A stretch of 11,791 nt of DNA from Kiritimatiellia bacterium (GTDB lineage Bacteria; Verrucomicrobiota; Kiritimatiellia; SLAD01), in the NCBI GenBank assembly GCA_007125875.1, contig SLCI01000097.1, positions 1 to 11,791 of the forward strand. The letters run 5' to 3'. The notes beneath the pieces were generated by a model. That model saw nothing but the letters and a program-made list of their open reading frames with translations, was not told where the DNA came from and did no database searches. The translations under genes were made by a program, and so were the position numbers. Shown here one piece after another: positions 1 to 6,748 of this stretch (within the stretch, counting starts at the first letter, position 1; each line of letters starts with the position of its first letter).

Positions 1-372
1 GAGTTGCCGCTTTATTATCAAGGAGTGAGCGCGTCAGAAAGTGCCGCGCGGGCTGAAAAGCTAGCCGCGCGGGTCGGTTTACAGGATCGGCTACAACATC
101 GCCCGTCAGAATTGTCGGGTGGCCAACAACAGCGCGTCGCAATTGCTCGATCACTCGCCAATGATCCGCGTGTTCTGTTGGCGGATGAGCCGACCGGGAA
201 CTTGGATAGTCAGACCAGCGAACAAATCATGCAGTTCTTGCAGGAACTCAATCAGCAAGGGGTGACCGTGATTATGGTCACGCATGAGGCCGACATCGCG
301 GCATTTGCCGCTGCGCGACTGCATATGCGGGATGGGCTGATCGACGATATCGATCGAGGTCGCCATGCGTAA
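1..372 (+). CDS. ABC transporter ATP-binding protein, MacB/LolD type (5'-truncated)
   Basis: Seen: the frame is open from base 1 and ends with TAA at 370-372, so the gene starts upstream of the window; only about 123 C-terminal residues of a family usually about 225 long are present. Visible in order are the ABC signature LSGGQQQRVAIARSL, the Walker B and D-loop stretch VLLADEPTGNLD, and the switch histidine in MVTHE. Walker A and the Q-loop must lie upstream. The start ELPLYYQGVS matches the region just after the Q-loop in MacB/LolD/FtsE-like ATPases. Known of the family: this cytoplasmic subunit hydrolyses ATP to drive a partner permease. The partner is the next gene, overlapping by 8 nt (365-372), which implies translational coupling. 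A periplasmic adaptor (MacA-like) may lie upstream but is not visible. The family is certain; the substrate is unknown. Confidence 0.96.
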   Translation, partial: ELPLYYQGVSASESAARAEKLAARVGLQDRLQHRPSELSGGQQQRVAIARSLANDPRVLLADEPTGNLDSQTSEQIMQFLQELNQQGVTVIMVTHEADIAAFAAARLHMRDGLIDDIDRGRHA

Positions 373-1624
373 TACACGGATTGTGCGCGATATTCAGTTG
401 GGGCTGAAAAATCTGCTGCTGCATAAGTTGCGCTCGCTGTTGACCACGCTTGGCGTAGTCTTTGGCGTGGCGAGTGTGATCGCGATGTTGGCCGTCGGCG
501 AAGGCGCCAATCAGGAGGCGCTGGAACAGATCCGTCAATTGGGCAGCAATGTGATTATTTTACGTTCGGAAAAGCCCGTGGACGAGGGCAGTGCTGCGCA
601 GCGTGCCAGCTTTATGAGCGTGTACGGCTTGCGTTACGACGATGAAACGCGCATCCGCGAAACCTTTCGCGAGGTACAACGCACAGTACCCGCACGTATA
701 ATGCGTCAGGAAGCTCGCTTTGGTTCGCGTCGGCTGGATCTGCGTGTGGTTGGTACGACGGAAGACTGGTTCGCGTTGGTGAACCGACCGATCGTCGCAG
801 GTCGCACGCTGAACGAACGGGATCTGCGCATGAATGCGCCGGTGGCTGTTTTGGCCGAATCCGCTGCGCGCTGCTTGCTCGCAGCCGCAGAGCCGGTTGG
901 ACAATATGTGCGAGTCGGATCGCATGTTTTTGAAGTCGTCGGCATCATTGCAACAGGTGGCGGGGGCGACCAACGACTCGATGCAGACACGGATATCTAT
1001 ATTCCCATCAACACCTTCCGTGAGCGATTTGGTGAAGTCCTAGTGCAACGTGCAACAGGCGCGCGCTCCGTTGAGCTCGTCGAGCTACATCAGATTATCG
1101 TTGAGGTGGACGAGATCGCTAGTGTGGAACCGGTGGCCGCTGGTATACAGGCGATGCTCGAGCGCTTTCATCCCGACGAAGATTATGCCATCGATGTGCC
1201 GCTAGCGCTTTTGCGTCAGGCAGAGGCCACGCAGCGCACCTTTAATATCGTATTGGGCTCAATCGCCGGGATTAGTCTGCTGGTTGGTGGCATCGGCATC
1301 ATGAATATTATGTTGGCATCAGTGACTGAGCGTACGCGCGAAATCGGGATACGGCGCGCGATCGGGGCGCGTCGCCGCCAAATTGTCAGCCAGTTCTTGA
1401 TCGAAACGGTGGTCTTGTCCTCGCTCGGTGGACTGATTGGAATACTGATCGGCATTACTATTCCGCGCATTATTACCCAAGTGGCCGGCATGCCGACCAT
1501 CGTCACCACGCCCAGCCTGATCATGGCCGCCGGTATCAGTATGTCGATAGGCATCATTTTCGGCCTCTATCCGGCTAGCCGTGCCGCGCGACTTGACCCC
1601 ATTATCGCGTTAAGAGATAACTGA
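365..1624 (+). CDS. MacB/FtsX-family ABC transporter permease
   Basis: A 419-residue inner-membrane permease with the MacB layout. A short cytoplasmic N-terminus (GLKNLLLHKLRSLLTTLG) leads into one membrane segment at about 25-44. A large periplasmic domain follows (about 45-290, including QLGSNVIILR near its start), then three C-terminal membrane segments at about 295-318, 343-366 and 384-404. Between the first two of these lies the conserved cytoplasmic coupling stretch TERTREIGIRRAIGARR, where the ATPase docks. The C-terminus PASRAARLDPIIALR is typical. Length and domain order are normal and there is no fused ATPase, so it must work with the ATPase encoded just upstream. Known of the family: such mechanotransmission transporters push substrates from the periplasm out through a TolC-like channel, or act on lipoproteins. 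The substrate here (antibiotic, peptide, lipid) cannot be read from sequence. ATG at 365 is the natural start, overlapping the ATPase gene. Confidence 0.95.
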   Translation: MRNTRIVRDIQLGLKNLLLHKLRSLLTTLGVVFGVASVIAMLAVGEGANQEALEQIRQLGSNVIILRSEKPVDEGSAAQRASFMSVYGLRYDDETRIRETFREVQRTVPARIMRQEARFGSRRLDLRVVGTTEDWFALVNRPIVAGRTLNERDLRMNAPVAVLAESAARCLLAAAEPVGQYVRVGSHVFEVVGIIATGGGGDQRLDADTDIYIPINTFRERFGEVLVQRATGARSVELVELHQIIVEVDEIASVEPVAAGIQAMLERFHPDEDYAIDVPLALLRQAEATQRTFNIVLGSIAGISLLVGGIGIMNIMLASVTERTREIGIRRAIGARRRQIVSQFLIETVVLSSLGGLIGILIGITIPRIITQVAGMPTIVTTPSLIMAAGISMSIGIIFGLYPASRAARLDPIIALRDN

Positions 1625-1628
1625 CGGC

Positions 1629-2225
1629 ATGCTGAATCAAAAACAAGATTGGGAGATCCGGTCGCGGAGCGAATCCTGCAATCGGTGCGGTAAAGAGTTT
1701 GTCGACAATGAGCCCTTTGTGTCGCGTTTGACGTTTTCCGAGCAGGGCTATGGCCGTGAGGACTTCTGCATGGCGTGCTGGCCGCAGGTCGCGGATGAAC
1801 CCGCGCTGAGTGTGTGGCACAGCATCTTCCGGTTGCCCCCGCCGCCGCCACCGGAAACCGTGAAACGTGAAACGGCCGAATCGTTACTGCGCAAACTTGT
1901 GGCAGAAGACCGGTCGGAACATGCCAACACCATTTATATTCTGGCCGTCATGCTGGAACGGCGCCGGTTACTGGTTGAAAAGGATGTGCAGGTCAGGGAA
2001 GACGGCTTGAAACTGCGTATTTATGAATATCGCAAGACGAACGAAACGTTCGTGATACCGGACCCGGAACTGAAACTGGCAGAACTCACCCATGTACAAG
2101 AAGAAGTTGTCGCGATGCTGAGCGGCGGCGATAACCCGCCGCCCGCTGATCCAGCTGAAACCACTGAACCTTCCGCTGAATCGACAGACGCTGAACCCGC
2201 GACGTTGCCACAAGGCGAATCATGA
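1629..2225 (+). CDS. Small CxxC...CxxC putative zinc-binding protein of unknown function
   Basis: This 198-residue protein has no signal peptide or membrane segment and is probably cytoplasmic. The N-terminal part has WEIRSRSESC followed by two CxxC pairs, C17/C20 and C47/C50, which look like one zinc site. A six-proline run follows at 70-75. A charged helical middle (about 76-120, including ETAESLLRKLVAEDRSEHANT and ILAVMLERRRLL) leads to a compact segment ending FVIPDPELKLAEL (about 141-153), and then an acidic, proline-rich, probably disordered tail from about 168. From memory, proteins of this layout occur in Verrucomicrobiota/Planctomycetota-type genomes without assigned function; this was not checked. 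It starts 4 nt after the permease stop and its stop overlaps the next start (ATGA), so it is very likely co-translated with exporter and deacylase. No clear Shine-Dalgarno sequence precedes it, which fits coupling. Function unknown. Confidence 0.88.
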   Translation: MLNQKQDWEIRSRSESCNRCGKEFVDNEPFVSRLTFSEQGYGREDFCMACWPQVADEPALSVWHSIFRLPPPPPPETVKRETAESLLRKLVAEDRSEHANTIYILAVMLERRRLLVEKDVQVREDGLKLRIYEYRKTNETFVIPDPELKLAELTHVQEEVVAMLSGGDNPPPADPAETTEPSAESTDAEPATLPQGES

Positions 2226-3796
2226 CGTTTGATCTCATTTTATCCGGTGCCGACGTGTACGACGGTCTGGGGAATCCGGGCCGCCGCGTTGATGTCGGTT
2301 GTGTGGGTGATCGCATTGTGGCGGTGGAGGATCTCAGCCGCGCCGAGGCGCACGAGCGTATAGATCTCACCGGCTACGTGCTGTGTCCCGGCTTCATCGA
2401 TGTCCATTCCCATTCCGATGTGTACGCAATGATTGAGCCGTCCGGTGCCTCCAAGATCACGCAAGGCATCACCACTGAAGTGGTCGGGAATTGCGGCGCA
2501 TCCGCTGCCCCGCTGTTCGGCGCCTATAAATTGCCGGCGGATTGGGCGATGCATCCGCATCCGGGCCAATGGTCGACTGTCGCGGAGTACCGCGACTTGA
2601 TTGATGACGTTAAACCCGCCGTAAATATTGCCCTACTGATCGGACACAACACGTTGCGGGCCGGTACCGTCGGATATGTGGGGCGACCGGCCACCGAGGA
2701 TGAGCTGCAGACCATGCGTGAACGGCTGCGGGCCGGCTTGGCTGAGGGGGCGATAGGTTTCAGTACGGGCTTGATCTATATTCCTGGCACCTTTGCCCCG
2801 CGCTCCGAAGTGGAAGTGTTGGCCAAGGTGGTGGCCGAGGAGGACGGGATTTACACTTCGCACATGCGAAGCGAGGGCTCCGGATTACTGGAGGCGATTG
2901 AGGAGACGATTGGTTATGGCCGCGTCAGCGGCGCAAGGGTACAGGTCTCGCACCTGAAAACGTCCGGTCGCGAAAACTGGCACAAGGTGGATGCCGCGCT
3001 GGAGTTGATTCGCGACGCGCGCGATCGCGAAGGCCTCGAGGTGGCCGCTGATCGTTATCCGTATATCGCCGCCTGTACCGATCTGGACATTTTGTTGCCG
3101 GACTGGGCCTTGGATGACGGGCATGCTGCGATTTTAGCGCGCGTGCGTGATGCCGATACCCGTGCACGTATGCGGGAGGAAATGTTGGCCAGTCGGGACG
3201 CCGACTATTGGGATAGTGTGACCGTTGGCTCCACTCATCACGACGAAACGCTTCCCTTTAAAGGTATGCCGCTGCGTCAGGCGGCGGAAAAGCTGGGGAT
3301 CGAGCCGGTCGACGCTGTGTTCTATATTATTGAGCGCGATGAATTGAAAACCACCGGCATTTTTTTCGGGATGAGCGAGGACAATATGTGGAAGATCTTC
3401 GCGGAGCCCTACGTGATGGTGGGCAGCGACGGATCGATTCACTCACCGGACGGCCCGCTCAGTCGCAATCACCCGCATCCGCGCGCGTACGGAAGCTTTC
3501 CTCGCTTTCTGCGGAATGTGTTGGACAGCGGCAAGATGGAGTTGTCCGAGGCGATTCGGAAAATGACCGGCTTACCCGCCTCGCAGTTTCATTTCAATGA
3601 TCGCGGTATTCTGGCGAAGGGCTATCGCGCTGATTGCGTTGCCTTTAAGCGGGATCAAGTCCGGGATCGGGCCGACTTCGTGAATCCACATCAGTTGTCC
3701 GAGGGCATCGATTGGGTGTTGGTGAATGGCGTCGTCACCGTGCGCGACGGTGAAATCACCGGTGACCGCGCCGGATGCTTTGTCGGCAACTCTTGA
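2222..3796 (+). CDS. N-acyl-D-amino-acid deacylase (D-aminoacylase family amidohydrolase)
   Basis: A 524-residue amidohydrolase-superfamily enzyme. Seen: the strand-1 metal motif PGFIDVHSHSD (H62, H64), the family-specific cysteine in EVVGNCGAS (C91), GFSTGLIYIPG (about 179-189), the metal histidines in YTSHMRSEG (H214) and VQVSHLKTSG (H244), and the catalytic aspartate in VGSDGSIHSP (D403). The spacings His-His-Cys and His-30-His match those I recall for the Alcaligenes D-aminoacylase (His67, His69, Cys96, His220, His250), so all key residues seem present. Known reaction: hydrolysis of N-acyl-D-amino acids to a carboxylate and a free D-amino acid; other members act on dipeptides or N-acyl-D-glutamate. 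No signal peptide, so cytoplasmic. The start ATG overlaps the previous stop (ATGA), with AAGG at 2212-2215 as a modest ribosome site. Family is certain; exact substrate is inferred. Confidence 0.95.
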   Translation: MTFDLILSGADVYDGLGNPGRRVDVGCVGDRIVAVEDLSRAEAHERIDLTGYVLCPGFIDVHSHSDVYAMIEPSGASKITQGITTEVVGNCGASAAPLFGAYKLPADWAMHPHPGQWSTVAEYRDLIDDVKPAVNIALLIGHNTLRAGTVGYVGRPATEDELQTMRERLRAGLAEGAIGFSTGLIYIPGTFAPRSEVEVLAKVVAEEDGIYTSHMRSEGSGLLEAIEETIGYGRVSGARVQVSHLKTSGRENWHKVDAALELIRDARDREGLEVAADRYPYIAACTDLDILLPDWALDDGHAAILARVRDADTRARMREEMLASRDADYWDSVTVGSTHHDETLPFKGMPLRQAAEKLGIEPVDAVFYIIERDELKTTGIFFGMSEDNMWKIFAEPYVMVGSDGSIHSPDGPLSRNHPHPRAYGSFPRFLRNVLDSGKMELSEAIRKMTGLPASQFHFNDRGILAKGYRADCVAFKRDQVRDRADFVNPHQLSEGIDWVLVNGVVTVRDGEITGDRAGCFVGNS

Positions 3797-3837
3797 TTGG
3801 GTTCCTGAGACTCTTTCAACACGTCACGCTGTTCTGT

Positions 3838-4108
3838 TGTCATTTCGAGCGAAGTCGCTTAGGGGCGAGTATCGAGCACACTTTTAATCGCTACGCTTAA
3901 GCGGATACCCTTGATCGATCTGCTTGCGAGAGCGGCTTCTGAGCATAACCAGTTACTGTAGAAGCATTCTGGAGGGACGACCTCCGTGTCGTCCTCAGAG
4001 AATAGACCGAAAAGTATTGGAAACTGGTATGACCTGCATTTTGGCGGGGTTCGATTGACGTCGGCCAAAGCGCAAGAAAGAGACCTCTCGACTTCGCTCG
4101 AGGTGACA
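3838..4108. repeat. 271-bp segment bounded by inverted copies of the TGTCATTTCGAGC motif
   Basis: The left end (3838-3857) reads TGTCATTTCGAGCGAAGTCG. The right end, read on the minus strand from 4108 to 4089, is TGTCACCTCGAGCGAAGTCG, an 18 of 20 match in inverted orientation. The right-hand copy continues inward on the minus strand as AGAGGTCT, resembling the fuller copies at 4420 and 4656. The interior has no transposase and no recognisable gene. It contains a small hairpin at 3975-3994 and a 10-bp palindrome CGCTTAAGCG at 3894-3903. The layout resembles a non-autonomous mobile or palindromic element, or two separately inserted inverted repeat units. No target-site duplication was confirmed. 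Confidence 0.6.
3975..3994. repeat. Short hairpin GGACGAC-6-GTCGTCC
   Basis: Perfect 7-bp inverted repeat (3975-3981 with 3988-3994) around a 6-base loop CTCCGT, in the interior of the inverted-repeat segment. No T-run follows on either side, so it is not a canonical terminator. The right arm GTCGTCC is also seen in each unit of the tandem array (GACGTCGTCCCG), hinting that both derive from related palindromic repeats. Confidence 0.5.
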
Positions 4109-4219
4109 CCGAGGGGAGAACGGAGGACTTTCGTCCCATTTCAAATCATTTAAGTCTCGTCCCAATTTGGTCGGGCGAATCCTCTGGATGAGCCGTGAGT
4201 ATGATCCGAACATGACATG

Positions 4220-4746
4220 ACCAACAACCCCTGCCGCCACATCATGCGCCAGCGTTGCGGATAGCGTGCTGTCGGCTGCTGGTAGGGATGGAGATGTCTC
4301 GACGTCGTCCCGGTGCCCGCTGTCGGCGTGCTCGGGACTTGCTCGACATGACAGCTTTCTTTTTGTGGACGTTCCATTGAGTCGGCTCCCCGGATATTGC
4401 TCATGATGTTCCGCTACATTGTCATTTCGAGCGAAGTCGAGAAATCTCGCTCAGCACCAATAGCCCCTGCCGCCACATCATGCGCCAGCGTTGCGAGCAG
4501 CGTGCTGTCGGCTGCTGGTAGGGATGGAGATGTCTCGACGTCGTCCCGATACCCGCCTTTGGCGTGCTCGGGACTTGCTCGACATGACAGCTTTCTTTTT
4601 GTGGATGTTCCATTGACTCGGCTCCCCGGATTTCGCTCATGATGCTCCGCTACATTGTCATTTCGAGCGAAGTCGAGAAATCTCGCTCAGCACCAATAGC
4701 CCCTGCCGACTCGTCATGCGTCAGCGCTGCCGGCGGCGTGCGTGTC
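4220..4746. repeat. Tandem array with exact 236-bp period (two full units plus a partial third)
   Basis: The anchor CCCCTGCCG begins at 4228, 4464 and 4700, exactly 236 bp apart; the motif ATGACAGCTTTCTTTTTGTG ends the same distance apart in units 1 and 2. Unit 1 is about 4220-4455, unit 2 about 4456-4691, and the partial, more divergent unit 3 runs from 4692 to about 4746. Units 1 and 2 differ at roughly 15 of the 200 positions compared by eye. The stretch 4410-4472 is identical to 4646-4708 over 63 bp. Divergence is spread along the unit, so duplication is not brand-new. The array stops about 14 bp short of the antiporter stop codon. It is non-coding. Confidence 0.85.
4420..4589. repeat. 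170-bp element with inverted ends inside the tandem unit
   Basis: Left end at 4420 is TGTCATTTCGAGC, continuing GAAGTCGAGAAATCTCGC. The right end at 4577-4589 is GCTCGACATGACA, whose reverse complement TGTCATGTCGAGC matches the left end at 12 of 13 positions. The same right end occurs at 4341-4353 in unit 1 and the same left end at 4656 in unit 3. So each 236-bp period is a 170-bp inverted-ended element plus a 66-bp spacer. The left end resembles a dispersed repeat (TGTCATTTCGAGCGAAG...GAGAAATCT) that I recall from many unrelated bacterial genomes and that produces spurious VISSEVEKS-like translations; this recall is unverified. Confidence 0.6.
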
Positions 4747-4756
4747 GTCCTCCCTC

Positions 4757-4772
4757 AGCTCAGTTGAGCTGG
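4757..4772 (-). other. Perfect hairpin CAGCTCA-GT-TGAGCTG over the antiporter stop codon
   Basis: A 7-bp perfect inverted repeat (4757-4763 with 4766-4772) with a 2-base centre, covering the antiporter stop codon. On the minus strand it is followed by GAGGGAGGACG rather than a T-run, so it is at best a weak or rho-assisted 3' end structure. It may be chance. Confidence 0.3.
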
Positions 4773-5689
4773 TAGACGATATAGGCCGCATAGCCCGCGA
4801 CCAGCAGGACGCCTTCCCAGCGGCTGATAACGAATCCGGTCCGCATAATCGGCAAGCTAATGGCGGCGACTCCGACCATCACGGCGAAGTCGAGCATCGA
4901 AATCCCGCTAGCATCGATACCAAAGACCAGCGCGGTAATTCCCAAGATAAAAAGGATATTGAAGACATTGGAGCCAATTGCGTTTCCGATTGCTAAGTCG
5001 CCTTCGCCGCGGAAGGCGGCCACTACAGATGCGGCAATCTCTGGTAGGCTGGTGCCGATCGCGACCACGGTGAGCCCAATCACAAATGTGCTAAGACCCA
5101 TCCGCTCGGCCACGGTCACAGCACCCATCAGGAAGAGGTGCGCCCCTGGCAACAACAACACCAGTCCAATCACAACGGATAACGCGCTTAGCCACCAGCG
5201 TTGTTTATTTAACGAGCGCACGGACGCATCGTCATCTCGTCCTGTCTTGCGTGACCAATACACGCTGAACACAGCGTACGCAATGATGGCCGCAAATAGG
5301 AGCCCTCCCTCCCATTGGGCCAGTTCGCCGTTCCAAAGCATGGCGCACAGCAGTAAGGTAATCACCAGCATCAAGGGCGCTTCTCGTCGAATAACCTGCA
5401 ATTCGACATGCAAGGGTTTGATGATGGCGGCCAAGCCCAGCACGAGCGCGATGTTGGCGATATTCGAGCCGACGACGTTGCCTAGGGCAATTGCACTGTC
5501 GTACTTCATCGCGGCGTCGAAGCTGACAACCAATTCCGGGGCACTGGTGCCGAAGGATATTACGGTTAATCCCACTACCAGTGCAGAAATGCCAACGCGC
5601 AGCGCCAGTGCAGCGGCGCCCCGCACTAAAAACTCCGCGCCGATGTAGAGCATCAGCACGCCCCCGAGTAATTGAATCGCTGTGATCAT
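4760..5689 (-). CDS. Calcium/sodium antiporter, YrbG/CaCA family
   Basis: A 309-residue inner-membrane protein built as two internal inverted halves of about five membrane segments each. Both alpha repeats are intact. In repeat 1, GTSAPEL (47-53) carries the ion-binding glutamate and GNVVGSNIANI (70-80) the asparagine; in repeat 2 the matching motifs are GTSLPEI (212-218) and GNAIGSNVFNI (235-245). A hydrophilic loop lies between the halves at about 145-166 (SRKTGRDDDASVRSLNKQRW). Length and motifs are normal for the family, which exchanges Na+ (or H+) for Ca2+ or other cations across the cytoplasmic membrane. The ATG at 5689 follows the queA stop TAA with no intervening base, so the gene is surely read from the queA message. 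Its link to tRNA modification is probably only operon membership. Ion preference is inferred. Confidence 0.95.
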   Translation of the reverse strand: MITAIQLLGGVLMLYIGAEFLVRGAAALALRVGISALVVGLTVISFGTSAPELVVSFDAAMKYDSAIALGNVVGSNIANIALVLGLAAIIKPLHVELQVIRREAPLMLVITLLLCAMLWNGELAQWEGGLLFAAIIAYAVFSVYWSRKTGRDDDASVRSLNKQRWWLSALSVVIGLVLLLPGAHLFLMGAVTVAERMGLSTFVIGLTVVAIGTSLPEIAASVVAAFRGEGDLAIGNAIGSNVFNILFILGITALVFGIDASGISMLDFAVMVGVAAISLPIMRTGFVISRWEGVLLVAGYAAYIVYQLN

Positions 5690-6736
5690 TTAAAGAATCA
5701 ACATAGCATCGCCGTAGCTGTAAAAACGATAACGCTCTTCAACCGCAACGCGATAGGCCTCCATCGTCAACTCGTAGCCGGCAAAGGCGCACACCATCAT
5801 AATGAGTGTCGATTTCGGTAAATGGAAATTGGTCATCATCACATCCACCGCGCCAAAGGTATAGGGCGGATAGATATAAATGGCGGAGCGCCCTGAGCGC
5901 GCCTCGATGTGGCCCACCTCTTGCATGACGGTTTCGAGGGTACGCACCGAGGTGCTGCCGACGGCGACGATTCGGCCACCGGCTTCGCGCGCCTGATGAT
6001 AAGCCTGTGCGGTTTCAGCACTCAGGCTGTAGCGTTCGCTTTCCATTTGGTGGGCCTCGACGTCGTCTACCGTTACGGGTCGAAAGGTGCCCAAGCCAAC
6101 GTGTAGGGTCACGGCCGCCCGCTGTACGCCTTGCGCGGCGAGTTGATCGAATAGCGCAGGCGTGAAATGCAGTCCCGCCGTGGGGGCGGCAACAGCACCG
6201 GGAGCTTGAGCGTAAACCGTCTGATAGCGCTCCCGGTCCGCCCGCTCTTGCTCGGGTGATAGCTCTTTCCGGCCAATATAAGGCGGCAAGGGAGGACGGC
6301 CAATCGACTCGACCACGTCCAACAACGGTTGATCGGTAATAAAGCGTACTCGGGCGCGGCCCTGTTCGCCTTCGCTCACCATTTCCGCCACAAGAGCGCC
6401 ATCACCGAAAGTCATGCGCGCGCCGGGCTTCGGGCGCCGCGAACAGCGCATTAATACATCCCATATTAACGGTTCATGTTCCTCCAGTAGTAGGAGCTCC
6501 ACTTGACCGCCAGAACTCGCTTTATGTCCGAGCAAGCGGGCCGGGATCACGCGCGTGTCATTCACAATCAATAAATCCGGCGCGCGCAGGTAGTCCGGCA
6601 AATCGCGTACCTGGCGATGGTCGATTGAGCCGCTGGCCCGGTCGATCACCATCAAGCGCGCCTGATCGCGTTGAGAGGCCGGTTCCTGAGCAATCAACTC
6701 ATCCGGCAAATTGAAATTAAAAGCGTCTGTTCGCAT
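5690..6736 (-). CDS. queA: S-adenosylmethionine:tRNA ribosyltransferase-isomerase QueA
   Basis: A 348-residue cytoplasmic enzyme of queuosine synthesis. It transfers and isomerises the ribosyl part of S-adenosylmethionine onto 7-aminomethyl-7-deazaguanine at the wobble position of GUN-anticodon tRNAs, making epoxyqueuosine. Seen: the N-terminal FNFNLPDELIAQEPASQRD, LLIVNDTRVIPARLLG (about 55-70), PPYIGR (151-156), AAPTAGLHFT (183-192), LHVGLGTFRPV (211-221), HQMESERYSLS (229-239), STSVRTLE (261-268), and the C-terminal YIYPPYTF and TNFHLPKSTLIM. All family blocks are in order at normal length, so it should be active. It starts 12 nt downstream of the dihydrouridine synthase stop and ends directly against the antiporter start. 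Grouping with another tRNA-modifying enzyme makes functional sense. Other queuosine genes (tgt, queG) are not in the window. Confidence 0.98.
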   Translation of the reverse strand: MRTDAFNFNLPDELIAQEPASQRDQARLMVIDRASGSIDHRQVRDLPDYLRAPDLLIVNDTRVIPARLLGHKASSGGQVELLLLEEHEPLIWDVLMRCSRRPKPGARMTFGDGALVAEMVSEGEQGRARVRFITDQPLLDVVESIGRPPLPPYIGRKELSPEQERADRERYQTVYAQAPGAVAAPTAGLHFTPALFDQLAAQGVQRAAVTLHVGLGTFRPVTVDDVEAHQMESERYSLSAETAQAYHQAREAGGRIVAVGSTSVRTLETVMQEVGHIEARSGRSAIYIYPPYTFGAVDVMMTNFHLPKSTLIMMVCAFAGYELTMEAYRVAVEERYRFYSYGDAMLIL

Positions 6737-6748
6737 AAAGTGAGTTCT

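Larger units (their letters stand above)
3797..4759. other. 963-bp repeat-rich intergenic region between convergent genes
   Basis: It lies between the stop of the deacylase gene (+) and the stop of the antiporter gene (-), so it needs no promoter for either. No gene is believable: short minus-strand frames at 4150-4404 and 4422-4640 translate to near-copies of each other because they sit in the tandem repeat, and frames such as CHLERSREVSFLRFG are translations of the interspersed motif. Repeats occupy most of 3838-4746. The stretches 3797-3837, 4109-4219 and 4747-4756 hold nothing I recognise. No clear rho-independent terminator follows the deacylase gene. Confidence 0.85.

Noticed and set aside
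4150..4640. Two similar minus-strand frames (4150-4404 and 4422-4640) as a duplicated small gene pair
   Set aside because: They coincide with the 236-bp repeat units and are similar only because the DNA is repeated. Neither has a plausible ribosome site, the proteins are low-complexity in character, and the differences between units are not concentrated at silent positions.
3838..4746. CRISPR array
   Set aside because: Repeats are 236 bp apart, partly inverted, and the intervening sequence is itself repeated rather than unique spacers; no cas genes are present.
3797..4759. tRNA or other known structural RNA gene in the repeat region
   Set aside because: No cloverleaf, acceptor stem or T-loop pattern could be found on either strand; the pairing seen is explained by the inverted repeats.
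4860..5648. 262-aa plus-strand open frame
   Set aside because: It lies opposite the antiporter gene, whose family motifs are unmistakable. The plus-strand protein is Ser/Thr/Ala/Pro-rich with no motif, typical of a shadow frame.
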